DNA of 47,636 nt from the NCBI RefSeq assembly GCF_002154695.1, contig NZ_MTAV01000192.1:1-47636 (forward strand). Direction: 5' to 3'. Below are positions 17,195 to 26,323 of this stretch, piece after piece. The DNA comes from Nostoc sp. T09 (GTDB lineage Bacteria; Cyanobacteriota; Cyanobacteriia; Cyanobacteriales; Nostocaceae). Every line of letters begins with the position of its first letter. Within the stretch, counting starts at the first letter, position 1. Made by a program: the position numbers and the translations under genes. The notes below the pieces were generated by a model. The model saw only the letters and a program-made list of their open reading frames with translations. It ran no database searches and had not been told where the DNA came from.

Positions 17195-17569
17195 TCTCCT
17201 CAAGTTTAAGTGTTTGTGTGGATTGGGCTTTAACGCCTTCACTTACTCAATAGGTTGACCTTGATTGGTTTATGCACCCTCTGCCAAAATTTTTTTGTAA
17301 ATCCAAAATCACTCAGCATTGGGCAGATTAATATACTTGTGGCGAAAAGTCGGAATCAGATTAAAAGGAACCACAGATAAACACCGATGCACACAGATAA
17401 GTAACTACGCAAAATAATTACAGTCGTTGCGAGCGAAGCGAAGCAATCGCAAGGGTTGGGATTGCTTCGCTTCGCTCGCAATGACAACATTTTTATTACT
17501 TCACCTGGTTAATTAGCTCTCATAACTGGGATAAATAAGTGAATCAATCTTGATGTTTTCACTGAAGCT
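17195..17569. other. intergenic region with dispersed repeats
   Basis: No gene was seen. It contains a dispersed repeat at about 17365-17401 (AAGGAACCACAGATAAACAC...) and a large palindrome at 17423-17485. The right end should hold the promoter of the LURP-one-like gene, and the left end that of the exported proteins. Confidence 0.5.
17423..17485. repeat. long palindromic dispersed repeat
   Basis: The arms 17427-17448 and 17460-17481 are perfectly complementary over 22 bp, with GCGAGCGAAGCGAAGC in the left arm. Three more pairs on each side (GTC/GAC) extend the stem after one mismatch. The 11-base loop is GC-AAGGGTTGG. It resembles palindromic elements scattered through Nostoc genomes, possibly MITE-like. 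Neither strand shows a T-run after the stem. Confidence 0.85.
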
Positions 17570-18154
17570 ATGCAGTACCCTTTAGAACTGAAGTTCAAAT
17601 TCTGGGCATTAGCGCCCCAAATATCGATTGTTGATAGCCAAGGGAATTTGGTTTTCTATGTCAAGCAGAAGCTTTTCAAGCTGAAGGAAGCAATTAGCAT
17701 CTTTGCCGACCTAGAGCGTACCCGTCCCCTCTACCACATCAAAGCTGACCGGATTATTGACTTTTCGGCACGTTACAACTTCACAGACAATAACGGTCGG
17801 GACATTGGTGCAGTCAAACGGCGAGGATTGCGATCGCTTTGGCGTGCACGCTATGACATATTTGATGGTGATACTAGCAATCTCAACATTCAGGAGAAAA
17901 ATCCTTGGATAAAAGTTGCAGATACTCTATTTGCAGAGATTCCAATTCTGGGGATATTTACTGGTTATGTGTTCAACCCAGTCTACTTAGTTAGCCGGAC
18001 TGATGGCACAATTGTCATGCGTTTAGAGAAAATCCCCTCTTTTCTCTCCAGAAGATTTATTATCAAAGCTATCGATCAACTTAGCGATCGCGAAGAAGAG
18101 CAAGTTTTGTTAAGTTTAATGATGATGCTGCTCTTAGAACGCAATCGTGGGTAG
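17570..18154 (+). CDS. LURP-one-related / tubby-C-like protein
   Basis: A 194-residue soluble protein. The pattern of short beta strands, with SIVDSQGNLVFYVKQKLFKLKE near the N terminus, FTDNNGRDIGAVKRRG in the middle and YLVSRTDGTIVMRLEK, matches the LURP-one-related (LOR, DUF567) family. That family folds as a 12-stranded barrel around a central helix, related to tubby C-terminal and scramblase domains. Bacterial members are uncharacterised and may bind phospholipid or sit at the membrane. The C terminus is helical (LLSLMMMLLLE). It is convergent with the M15 gene, 14 bp apart. The start is the first ATG and has no strong ribosome binding site. Confidence 0.75.
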   Translation: MQYPLELKFKFWALAPQISIVDSQGNLVFYVKQKLFKLKEAISIFADLERTRPLYHIKADRIIDFSARYNFTDNNGRDIGAVKRRGLRSLWRARYDIFDGDTSNLNIQEKNPWIKVADTLFAEIPILGIFTGYVFNPVYLVSRTDGTIVMRLEKIPSFLSRRFIIKAIDQLSDREEEQVLLSLMMMLLLERNRG

Positions 18155-18168
18155 TTAAATGTCAGCCC

Positions 18169-19245
18169 TCAGTAACCATCCACAGACCAATGGGGAGGGT
18201 CATTACTCAACTTATACACTCCGTAGCTACTACCTATTGTCCATAAAGTTCTATTGAGGGCAGCATTTGCTGGATCTCCTACACTCACCATTCGCCCATT
18301 ACCATCTCTGATGTTAATCTTGCCATTCCATGTAACATTCCAATCAATCGCCAGTCTTTGAATATGACGAGAATTTAAAGAAACAGGATTACCACCAACT
18401 CCATAAGCCTCTACCATATCTGCGGCAGCTTGTAGCGAGCCAGCATTGGTGTAATGCTCCCACTCAATATTAACTCCAGCCATACTTGGTACATATTTTG
18501 GCGCGATGTCTTGCCTATCAATGGTGGCTGCATAATGCATCAGGTAAGCACGTTCTTTAGGACGATGGGTAGCGGTAATAATTACTTGGCACCCTGCATC
18601 AATCAGTGCCTTTTGAAATGCTTCTACTCGTTGACGAAATGGCGAAGCTAAATCAGAAATCAACTTGCTAGTAGGAAAGCTATCAACCCAATGGGGCCCG
18701 CTGAGGCAAAACCTCTGAATTTTTGCATAGCCGTTTAAAATATCTAATGCTGGAGTTAAATCCTGTCCTAGTTTTTGCTTAGTAGCATTACTTAACGACT
18801 CTTCTAGTTCGCTACGCAAGCGTACATCCCTTTTTTTGTATGCTTCGGCTAATCCTTTGCTACTTGTATAACCAAAGTCTCCATCTGCTTTTAAGGGAGG
18901 AGTTAATTGCCCAGCTTTATTTAAAGAAGCTTGTAAATCTTTAACCTCTGCTTCACCAAAACCAAGGTAACCTAGCAATGTATTAGCTGAAATGTCAAGT
19001 TTTAAAATCAAACCCTGATTCAGCGCTTTAACATAGGTCATGTTACCAACAACACCATCAGCAGTTAAGCCATTTCTTTGTTGATAGCCACGAGTCGCTT
19101 GATCGGTCTGTTTACCAAAGTCACCATCAGCAACATTAATTGGAAATTGAGCATCTTTTAAAAAGCTTTGCCAAGCACGAACAACAGGCCCTTCTGAACC
19201 AAGTTTTATTACTGGCAATTTTAAAAAATTGACATTAAAAGCCAT
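18169..19245 (-). CDS. peptidoglycan-binding M15-type peptidase, no signal peptide
   Basis: A 358-residue protein. Residues about 8-80 are a PG_binding_1 domain (VIKLGSEGPVVRAWQSFL, DGDFGKQTDQATRGYQ). A helical middle region follows, then a peptidase M15-like C-terminal domain. Likely zinc ligands are H294 and D301 (SRHIQRLAIDW) and H352 (DPPHWSVDG); TATHRPKERAYLMH matches the conserved substrate-side segment. This resembles endolysin-type L,D- or D,D-peptidases. There is no signal peptide or membrane helix, so export would need lysis or a holin-like route. Start 19245 has GGAGAG five to ten bases upstream; the frame extends to 19404. An amidase with the same binding domain lies upstream on the same strand, 242 bp away. 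Confidence 0.75.
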   Translation of the reverse strand: MAFNVNFLKLPVIKLGSEGPVVRAWQSFLKDAQFPINVADGDFGKQTDQATRGYQQRNGLTADGVVGNMTYVKALNQGLILKLDISANTLLGYLGFGEAEVKDLQASLNKAGQLTPPLKADGDFGYTSSKGLAEAYKKRDVRLRSELEESLSNATKQKLGQDLTPALDILNGYAKIQRFCLSGPHWVDSFPTSKLISDLASPFRQRVEAFQKALIDAGCQVIITATHRPKERAYLMHYAATIDRQDIAPKYVPSMAGVNIEWEHYTNAGSLQAAADMVEAYGVGGNPVSLNSRHIQRLAIDWNVTWNGKINIRDGNGRMVSVGDPANAALNRTLWTIGSSYGVYKLSNDPPHWSVDGY

Positions 19246-19487
19246 AAATTTCTCTCCGTTAAAACTTATAGACTTCTTGCAAAAGCTTGATAAATTCACA
19301 TAAATGAAATGATAATTTTTTATCCATTTATCTATTACATCAGGTCCCTTTGCAAGCCGTCTATTTATTAGTAATCCATGAGATTTAAATAATGAAATTG
19401 CCAATCATGATTTTCATAATTTTGGCAGATTGGCAATTTAGAAAAACTTTACTTGCATAATCTTTTATAGCCATGAATTGCTGATAA

Positions 19488-20429
19488 CTAAGCAATTAAC
19501 TTCTGCCAAGAAGCAGGGCCAATAATTCCATCAGCAAGTAATCCATTTTGCTTTTGAAAGTTTTTCACCGTCACCTCTGTTTGCGGGCCATAGACACCAT
19601 CAACCTCAACTCCTAAACGATATTGCAAGTACCGAATTACTGGACCACCAGCATGATTTGGGCGAATAATTCTTTTTGCTAAAATCAAGTTGATTGCATC
19701 CCATGTCGCTTTGTCAGCAGTTCCGGTTTCTGAAATCCCAGCAATTTTTTGAAATTTTGCTACCGCAGAACTTGTGGCGCTACCTGATAAGCCATCTTCC
19801 ACTAAAGGTTTACCATTTTTATCGGTTATCTTCAGTTGATTTAAAGTCTTTTGCAATCTCTGAATAGTGGTATCTACATTCTGCTCTTCATCTGGTACTG
19901 GGTTTACAGGAGTAGTTGGTAATTTACCTGTTAAGCCTTTGACAATGGCATTAGCCAGTGCTTCTGGATTAAAAAGATTCATATCTTTCTGGGAATCGAG
20001 GAAGCAACCTTCTACCAGAATCGCAGGCATATTTGTATTTCTCAAAACATATAAGTGAGAACCACTCTTAACTCCGCGACTAAAAAATCCTAATTTGACG
20101 ATTTCATCTAATACTGGTTTAGCAATCTTGCGGCTGGTTTCGCTACCAGCAAATACTTCTGTGCCATTTGCTTGCCCGTTAAAGGAATTAAAATGAATGG
20201 ATACATAAACATCCACTCTGGCAGCATTTGCTTTATCACACCTTTTAGCAAGTGATTCTGTTACTGTGCTAGCTCTATCTGGTTTACATGGTATGACTTC
20301 ATGCCCTAAAGATTTTAGCTTAGTTATCACTCTATTTCCGACATCTAAGGTTAAATTATCCTCAATTTTGATGCCTCTAGCTCCGGTGTCTGGAGGGCAA
20401 TTATGCCCGATATCAACTCCAAATTTCAT
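19488..20429 (-). CDS. N-acetylmuramoyl-L-alanine amidase with two PG-binding domains
   Basis: A 313-residue peptidoglycan amidase. The amidase_3 domain (1-165) begins directly at the N terminus and has the zinc ligands H9 (DIGHN), E23 and H79 (VSIHFNS), with catalytic E140 (ILVEGCF). Two PG_binding_1 repeats follow a Pro-rich linker: about 190-250 (VEDGLSGSATSSAVAKFQ) and 255-312 (VDGVYGPQTEVTVKNFQ). It would cleave the bond between MurNAc and the stem peptide. As in the neighbouring M15 gene, no signal peptide is present. A strong GGAGG about nine bases upstream fixes the start. Together the two genes look like an endolysin pair of phage type, but no other phage gene is nearby. Confidence 0.88.
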   Translation of the reverse strand: MKFGVDIGHNCPPDTGARGIKIEDNLTLDVGNRVITKLKSLGHEVIPCKPDRASTVTESLAKRCDKANAARVDVYVSIHFNSFNGQANGTEVFAGSETSRKIAKPVLDEIVKLGFFSRGVKSGSHLYVLRNTNMPAILVEGCFLDSQKDMNLFNPEALANAIVKGLTGKLPTTPVNPVPDEEQNVDTTIQRLQKTLNQLKITDKNGKPLVEDGLSGSATSSAVAKFQKIAGISETGTADKATWDAINLILAKRIIRPNHAGGPVIRYLQYRLGVEVDGVYGPQTEVTVKNFQKQNGLLADGIIGPASWQKLIA

Positions 20430-20907
20430 CTTTGTTATCCTCCACTTATTTTCATAATAGTTTAAATGTCTGACATCTTTTTATAACCCTCTTTTATGTA
20501 TTTGAACAGAGAAAAATTGATTTTTCAACTTAAAAAATGCCATGACTAAAAAAAATTTATAGCACAAATGTTGTTAAATTGGCTCTGACGAAAGTCATAA
20601 AATAAATAATAGTCGCTCAAATTGAACATAAAAATTTTTAAATACAAGTTGAGGGAAATAAATTCCTGTAATTTAACAAAACTTTTTTTCACTTAACATC
20701 GCCTCAAAGCAGAGGCTGACACTAGTTCAGTTTAAGGTTAATGGCAGAGGAACAGGGGAGAATAGTTTATTGCAGTAATTTAGGAAATGAGTATGAGGTA
20801 GAAGATTGGCAAAAAATTAGTAATTGAGATTTATGTATATCTACTGATCAAATTTGCTTAACCGAAGTATTCTGTCTTCAGTTCGTTACTTAATGCAGTA
20901 AGCAGTC
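20430..20907. other. intergenic region between amidase and SGNH hydrolase
   Basis: About 480 bp, AT-rich, between divergent genes. One 28-codon open frame (20741-20827, beginning MAEEQGRIVYCSNLG) has an AAGG only three bases upstream and is not convincing. No repeat or terminator was recognised. Confidence 0.45.
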
Positions 20908-22518
20908 ATGACAAATTTATCCAGTTCTATATTAGATGCCAAAACCCCACCTGATGTGGTCATCTCAGTGCAACCACGCAAACCCGTCACAGACCCAACT
21001 TTGGGGATTACTGTTAATGTGACGAAAACCGGAACTCCCAAAAATCGGCTGGTAGCAGTCGGGGACTCAATTACACAAGGTTTCCAAAGTGGAGCAATAT
21101 TTAATACGCAACTCTCATATCCGGCAATTATTGCCAAAGAATTGGGTTGGGGAGAGTTCCGCTATCCCACTTATCAGGGACCAGAAGATGGATTGCCATT
21201 AAATGTGGAACGCTTAGCCCATGACTTAGAGAAAAAGTTTGGTCCGACTATTAACCCGTTAGAGTTTGTTGGTGCTGCCTTATTTCTACGTAAATACTTA
21301 GATGTCAATGAAAACTATTGGGAACGTGGTGAAGGTTCGCTGTTCCCCATTCAACAAGGGATCAACCATAACTTAGCAGTTTATGGATGGGATGTGCGCA
21401 ATATCATATCGCGTAATGCAGACATCTGCATCAACATTCTCAAAAATAATCCGCCAAAGGATGATTATCTCCGGTTAATGGTTGAGTATCACAATGACCG
21501 GGCGGCGATTCGGACTTTAAACTCAGCACGGGATGGCAATGGTGTAGCACTCTCGCCAGTACAAGCAGCCGCAGCTTTAGCTGATGAAGGTACGCCAGAA
21601 ACCGAAGGGATTGAAACGCTGGTTGTGATCATTGGTAGTAATAATGCTTTGGGCAGTATTCTCACTTTTAATGTTGCTTGGAGTGATACTGGCTATGACG
21701 ATATGGATATCAACGATAAGTACACTGTTTGGCGTCCGATTCACTTTAAGGCAGAACTTGACCAGTTAGTTGCTGAAGTTAAAAAAATCCGCGCTCGTCA
21801 TGTGATTTTTGGTACAGTACCCCATATTACGATTGTGCCTTTTGCCCGTGGGGTAGATCAGAAAGTGAAACCAGGTTCTCGATACTTTCCTTACTACACC
21901 TTACCTTGGATACACGATCAAGATTTTGACCCAAACAAACACCCATACCTCACAGGACAGGAAGCCAGAGCAATTGATAGCGCCATCGACCAGTATAACG
22001 ACTATATAACTGATGCTGTGCGCCAGGCTCGTACTGAGGGCAGGGATTGGTATTTATTTGATGCTGCGGGATTGTTAGATAGGTTAGCATCCCGCCGTTA
22101 TTTACAAGACCCGGAAGCTAAACCAGAGTGGTGGGACGAAGTTGGTGGTGCTTACCCATTACCTCCTGAACTGCAAGCGTTGACACCTGTACCTGATTCT
22201 CGCTTCTTTCTTTCAGGTCCCAATGGTCGTACTCAAGGGGGTTTATTTTCCCTAGATGGCATACATCCGACAACGATTGGCTATGGCATCATTGCTCAAG
22301 AACTAATTAAGATTATGCAACTGGCAGGAGTGAAGTTTTATCAACAGGATGGTAAAACTGAACGTCCTGGTGAAATTCGCGTGAATTTCCAAAGCTTGAT
22401 TGCTGTGGATTCGCTGATTTCTCGCCCACCACGCAACTTGATCAATATTATGGATATTGTCGGCGGGCTGGACAAGAACTTTAATATCTTGAGCAATTTG
22501 CTGAAAAGGAATTATTGA
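20908..22518 (+). CDS. SGNH/GDSL-family hydrolase
   Basis: A 536-residue protein with the SGNH hydrolase signature. Block I is LVAVGDSITQGF with catalytic S54. A block III-like segment is VVIIGSNNALGS. Block V is LDGIHPTTIGYG with D450 and H453, giving the full catalytic triad. The family includes lipases, esterases and carbohydrate or peptidoglycan deacetylases; the substrate is unknown. The protein is long for the family because of an insert of about 300 residues between blocks. No signal peptide is obvious, as the N terminus (MTNLSSSILDAKTPPDVV) is polar. It is followed by the chelatase gene 84 bp downstream on the same strand, perhaps by chance. Confidence 0.83.
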   Translation: MTNLSSSILDAKTPPDVVISVQPRKPVTDPTLGITVNVTKTGTPKNRLVAVGDSITQGFQSGAIFNTQLSYPAIIAKELGWGEFRYPTYQGPEDGLPLNVERLAHDLEKKFGPTINPLEFVGAALFLRKYLDVNENYWERGEGSLFPIQQGINHNLAVYGWDVRNIISRNADICINILKNNPPKDDYLRLMVEYHNDRAAIRTLNSARDGNGVALSPVQAAAALADEGTPETEGIETLVVIIGSNNALGSILTFNVAWSDTGYDDMDINDKYTVWRPIHFKAELDQLVAEVKKIRARHVIFGTVPHITIVPFARGVDQKVKPGSRYFPYYTLPWIHDQDFDPNKHPYLTGQEARAIDSAIDQYNDYITDAVRQARTEGRDWYLFDAAGLLDRLASRRYLQDPEAKPEWWDEVGGAYPLPPELQALTPVPDSRFFLSGPNGRTQGGLFSLDGIHPTTIGYGIIAQELIKIMQLAGVKFYQQDGKTERPGEIRVNFQSLIAVDSLISRPPRNLINIMDIVGGLDKNFNILSNLLKRNY

Positions 22519-22602
22519 TCGTAGCCAGGAGGAAGATCTTCGGCAATCAGCCTGCCAGCCCGTTTAAGATCGAAGTAAAGAAATATTTCGTAGCTTACGG
22601 GC

Positions 22603-25600
22603 ATGAAACGCATCGTCTTGATTGCTGGGTTTGAATCCTTTAACGCTGACTTATACAGAAAAGCAGCTTTTTTCGCTAACTCTCGCTGTTCGGAGTTGGA
22701 TATTCGAGTGTTTAGCGATCGCGATATTACCACCAAGCGCCAGGAAGTAGAAGCAGCACTCCAAGACGCTGATGTATTTTTTGGCAGCTTGCTATTTGAT
22801 TATGACCAAGTTTTGTGGTTGCGCGATCGCATCTCCCAAATTCCCATCCGACTGGTATTCGAGTCGGCTTTGGAATTGATGAGTTTAACGAAGCTGGGTG
22901 ACTTTGCCATTGGCGATAAACCCAAAGGTATGCCTAAGCCTGTTAAATTCATTCTGGATAAATTTAGTAACGGTAGAGAAGAAGACAAACTCGCTGGTTA
23001 TATTAGCTTTTTAAAGGTAGGGCCGAAACTACTCAAATATGTGCCAATGCAAAAAGTCCAAGATTTACGCAACTGGCTAATTATCTATGGTTATTGGAAT
23101 GCTGGCGGGCCAGAAAATGTTGCTTCACTATTCTGGACACTGGCAGAAAAATACTTGGGGTTAAAAGTTGGCGATATTCCTGCACCTGTGGAAACTCCCA
23201 ACATGGGGCTATTGCATCCAGACTATCAAGGGTTTTTTGAATCGCCAAAAGCATATCTGGAATGGTATCGGCAGAAATTCCCAGTTCAAAATGCAGTTGT
23301 GGGAATTCTGCTGTATCGCAAACACGTTATTACTAAACAACAATATATTCCCCAACTAATTCGCCGTTTTGAAGCAGCTGGGTTAATTCCTTTACCGATT
23401 TTTATTAACGGTGTGGAAGGACACGTGGCTGTCAGAGATTGGATGACAACCGACTACGAACTTCAGCAAAGACAAGTTGGTAATATTGAAACTCCCTCAC
23501 TTTCCCCAGAAGCAGTGAAGGTGGATGCTGTTGTTTCGACAATTGGTTTCCCCTTAGTGGGTGGCCCAGCTGGTTCAATGGAAGCAGGGCGACAGGTAGA
23601 AGTTGCTAAACGCATTCTTACAGCTAAAAATGTCCCTTATTTTGTTGCTGCACCATTGTTAATTCAAGATATTTACTCTTGGACTCGCCAAGGTATTGGC
23701 GGTTTGCAAAGTGTAGTATTGTACGCTTTACCAGAACTCGATGGGGCGATTGATACTGTTCCCCTTGGTGGTTTGGTGGGTGAAGATATTTATTTGGTTC
23801 CCGAACGGGTACAGCGATTAATTGGCAGGGTGAAAAGCTGGATTAATTTGCGGCAAAAATCTGCATCGGAACGCAAGATTGCGATTATTTTGTATGGGTT
23901 TCCGCCTGGTTATGGTGCTGTGGGTACGGCTGCATTATTAAATGTGCCGCGTAGTCTTTTGAAGTTGCTACAAGCACTGAAAGAACAAGGGTACAGCGTA
24001 GGAGATTTACCTGATGATGGGGAAGAGTTAATTCGCTGGGTGAAGGAAGCGGATGAAAACCCCACCCCAACCCTCCCCGCTAGCAAGGAGGGAGTCATAA
24101 CCCCCCTCGTTCACGGGGGGGTTAGGGGGGGTTCTACCGTTAACGCCCGTACTCTGGAAAATTGGTTGGGATATCTCCGCACTTCTCGCATTGAAAAACA
24201 ATGGAAATCTCTCACAGGAACGGGAATTAAAACTTATGGTGATGAGTTCCAAATTGGGGGTGTGCAGTTAGGAAATGTTTGGATAGGTGTGCAGCCGCCT
24301 TTGGGTTTACAAGGCGACCCGATGCGGTTAATGTTTGAACGAGATTTAACTCCCCATCCTCAATACGCTGCTTTTTATAAATGGCTACAAAATGAGTTTG
24401 AAGCTGATGCTGTAGTTCATTTTGGAATGCACGGTACTGTGGAATGGTTACCCGGTTCGCCTTTGGGTAATACGGGTTATTCTTGGTCGGATATTTTGTT
24501 GGGAGATTTGCCTAATCTATATATATATGCGGCGAATAATCCTTCGGAATCTATTTTGGCGAAGCGTCGCGGTTATGGGGTGTTAATTTCTCACAATGTC
24601 CCGCCTTATGGTCGTGCTGGTTTGTATAAGGAGTTGTTGGCGCTAAGGGATTTAATCTCTGAGTATCGGGAAGACCCGCAAAAGAATTATGCGCTGAAGG
24701 AAGCTATTTGTCGAAAAATTGTGGACACTGGTTTAGATGCAGATTGTCCGTTGGCAGATGCGAAGAAGTTGGGGATTTCTTTTAGTTATGAAAATGTGCG
24801 GATGTTTAGTGCCCATGTTTTTGATGACTATTTGGTGAAGTTGTATGAGTATTTGCAGGTTTTAGAAAGCCGGTTGTTTTCTTCTGGGTTGCATACTTTG
24901 GGGGAAGCACCGGATGAGGAGAGGTTGGCGGGGTATTTGGAGGCTTATTTTGGGGACGAACCGCAAAGGCGCGAAGGGCGCGAAGAGGAGGAAGAAGAAA
25001 TAACCAATTTATTAATGCAATCTACGGATGAGTTGACGAATTTATTGAGGGGTTTGAATGGGGAGTATATTCCGCCTGCGCCTGGTGGTGATTTGTTGCG
25101 GGATGGGCCTGGTGTGTTACCTACGGGTAGGAATATTCATGCTTTAGATCCTTATAGAATGCCTTCACCTGCGGCTTATGAACGGGGGAGAGAAATTGCG
25201 CAAAAAATTATCGCCCAGCATTTAGCAGAACATGGGAAATATCCGGAGACTGTGGCGGTGATGTTATGGGGTTTGGATGCAATTAAAACTAAGGGTGAAT
25301 CTTTGGGGATTCTATTAGAATTGGTGGGTGCTGAACCTGTGAAGGAAGGAACGGGGAGAATTGTTCGTTATGAGTTAAAACCTTTGGCTGAGGTAGGACA
25401 TCCCCGCATTGATGTGTTAGGAAATCTATCGGGAATTTTCCGAGATAGTTTTGTGAATATCATCGAATTATTAGATGATTTGTTTCAACGGGCTGCTGAT
25501 GCTGAGGAATCAGAAGACCAGAATTTTATTAGAAAACACGCTTTAGCTTTAAAGGCGCAAGGGGTGGAGAATACATCTGCAAGATTGTTTTCTAACCCGG

Positions 25601-26298
25601 CGGGAGATTTTGGTTCTTTGGTGAATGACCAAGTTGTGGATGGGAACTGGGAATCTGGTGAGGAGTTAGGCAATACTTGGCAAAGCCGCAATGTGTTCAG
25701 CTATGGAAGACAAGATAAGGGACAGGCTAGGCCTGAGGTGTTGAATACTTTATTGAAAACAAGCGATCGCATTGTCCAAGAAATCGATTCGGTAGAATAT
25801 GGTTTAACCGATATTCAGGAATATTACGCCAATACCGGTGGTTTGAAGAAGGCGGCAGAAAAGCAACGCGGTAAGAAGGTGACAACCAGTTTTGTGGAAA
25901 GTTTCTCGAAAGACACTACACCTCGCAACTTAGATGATTTACTGCGGATGGAATACCGCACGAAGTTGGTAAATCCCAAATGGGCGCAAGCGATGGCAAA
26001 TCAAGGTTCTGGTGGTGCGTTTGAAATATCTCAACGGATGACGGCGTTAATCGGTTGGGGTGGTACTGCGGATTTTACTGATGATTGGGTATATGACCAA
26101 GCAGCAGATACCTATGCCTTAGATGCAGAGATGGCGGAAAAATTACGCAAGGCGAATCCCGAAGCTTTTCGCAATATTGTTGGGAGAATGTTAGAAGCGC
26201 ATGGGCGGGGTTTCTGGCAAGCCGAACAAGATAAGTTAGATAAGTTACGCCAATTGTATGAGTTGACTGATGAAGAGTTAGAAGGGGTGACAGTATAA
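22603..26298 (+). CDS. chlH: magnesium chelatase subunit H (ChlH/BchH-type, short form)
   Basis: A 1231-residue CobN/Mg-chelatase family protein. The N-terminal region (DUF3479 type, IVLIAGFESFNADLYRKA) is followed by the large CobN/ChlH body with YGYWNAGGPENVASLFW, VVHFGMHGTVEWLPG, YIYAANNPSESILAKRRGYG, GRNIHALDPYRMPSPAA and the C-terminal YDQAADTYALDAEMAEKL. ChlH binds protoporphyrin IX and inserts Mg with ChlD and ChlI; it is the first committed step to chlorophyll. Typical cyanobacterial ChlH is nearer 1330 residues with a longer N terminus, so this is probably a second, BchH-like paralogue, and CobN-like activity is an alternative. Two dispersed repeats lie in frame (24058-24132 and 24956-24988). 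The start has only a weak ribosome binding site. Confidence 0.88.
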   Translation: MKRIVLIAGFESFNADLYRKAAFFANSRCSELDIRVFSDRDITTKRQEVEAALQDADVFFGSLLFDYDQVLWLRDRISQIPIRLVFESALELMSLTKLGDFAIGDKPKGMPKPVKFILDKFSNGREEDKLAGYISFLKVGPKLLKYVPMQKVQDLRNWLIIYGYWNAGGPENVASLFWTLAEKYLGLKVGDIPAPVETPNMGLLHPDYQGFFESPKAYLEWYRQKFPVQNAVVGILLYRKHVITKQQYIPQLIRRFEAAGLIPLPIFINGVEGHVAVRDWMTTDYELQQRQVGNIETPSLSPEAVKVDAVVSTIGFPLVGGPAGSMEAGRQVEVAKRILTAKNVPYFVAAPLLIQDIYSWTRQGIGGLQSVVLYALPELDGAIDTVPLGGLVGEDIYLVPERVQRLIGRVKSWINLRQKSASERKIAIILYGFPPGYGAVGTAALLNVPRSLLKLLQALKEQGYSVGDLPDDGEELIRWVKEADENPTPTLPASKEGVITPLVHGGVRGGSTVNARTLENWLGYLRTSRIEKQWKSLTGTGIKTYGDEFQIGGVQLGNVWIGVQPPLGLQGDPMRLMFERDLTPHPQYAAFYKWLQNEFEADAVVHFGMHGTVEWLPGSPLGNTGYSWSDILLGDLPNLYIYAANNPSESILAKRRGYGVLISHNVPPYGRAGLYKELLALRDLISEYREDPQKNYALKEAICRKIVDTGLDADCPLADAKKLGISFSYENVRMFSAHVFDDYLVKLYEYLQVLESRLFSSGLHTLGEAPDEERLAGYLEAYFGDEPQRREGREEEEEEITNLLMQSTDELTNLLRGLNGEYIPPAPGGDLLRDGPGVLPTGRNIHALDPYRMPSPAAYERGREIAQKIIAQHLAEHGKYPETVAVMLWGLDAIKTKGESLGILLELVGAEPVKEGTGRIVRYELKPLAEVGHPRIDVLGNLSGIFRDSFVNIIELLDDLFQRAADAEESEDQNFIRKHALALKAQGVENTSARLFSNPAGDFGSLVNDQVVDGNWESGEELGNTWQSRNVFSYGRQDKGQARPEVLNTLLKTSDRIVQEIDSVEYGLTDIQEYYANTGGLKKAAEKQRGKKVTTSFVESFSKDTTPRNLDDLLRMEYRTKLVNPKWAQAMANQGSGGAFEISQRMTALIGWGGTADFTDDWVYDQAADTYALDAEMAEKLRKANPEAFRNIVGRMLEAHGRGFWQAEQDKLDKLRQLYELTDEELEGVTV
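24058..24132. repeat. GC-rich palindromic repeat inside the chelatase gene
   Basis: About 75 bp of C-rich then G-rich sequence, unlike the surrounding coding DNA. Two nested hairpins are visible: CCTCC/GGAGG, and AACCCCCC (24099-24106) pairing with GGGGGGTT (24116-24123). It matches the style of intergenic cyanobacterial repeats (ACCCCAACCCTCCCC...). It stays in frame and encodes a Pro/Gly-rich segment at about residues 486-510. Confidence 0.75.
24956..24988. repeat. dispersed ACGAACCGCAAAG repeat inside the chelatase gene
   Basis: ACGAACCGCAAAGGCGCG followed by AAGGGCGCGAAGAGG is the same element as at 6175-6212 and, reversed, at 33294-33333, both intergenic. Here it is translated in frame as DEPQRREGREE at about residues 785-795. 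Confidence 0.78.
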
Positions 26299-26323
26299 AT
26301 TTACCCTTTGCTTTAGCATCGCC

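Noticed and set aside
21607-21617. GGGATTGAAAC, identical to the end of the CRISPR repeat
   Set aside because: Only 11 bases, inside the SGNH hydrolase reading frame, with no further repeat; taken as chance.
22512-22604. Minus-strand frame of 30 codons, MPVSYEIFLYFDLKRAG..., filling the gap between the SGNH and chelatase genes
   Set aside because: It looks protein-like, but has no ribosome binding site and overlaps the ends of both flanking genes on the other strand; kept only as a possible remnant.
22624-22640. GGGTTTGAATCC, resembling a tRNA T-arm
   Set aside because: It lies in the chelatase coding sequence and no acceptor or anticodon arm fits around it.
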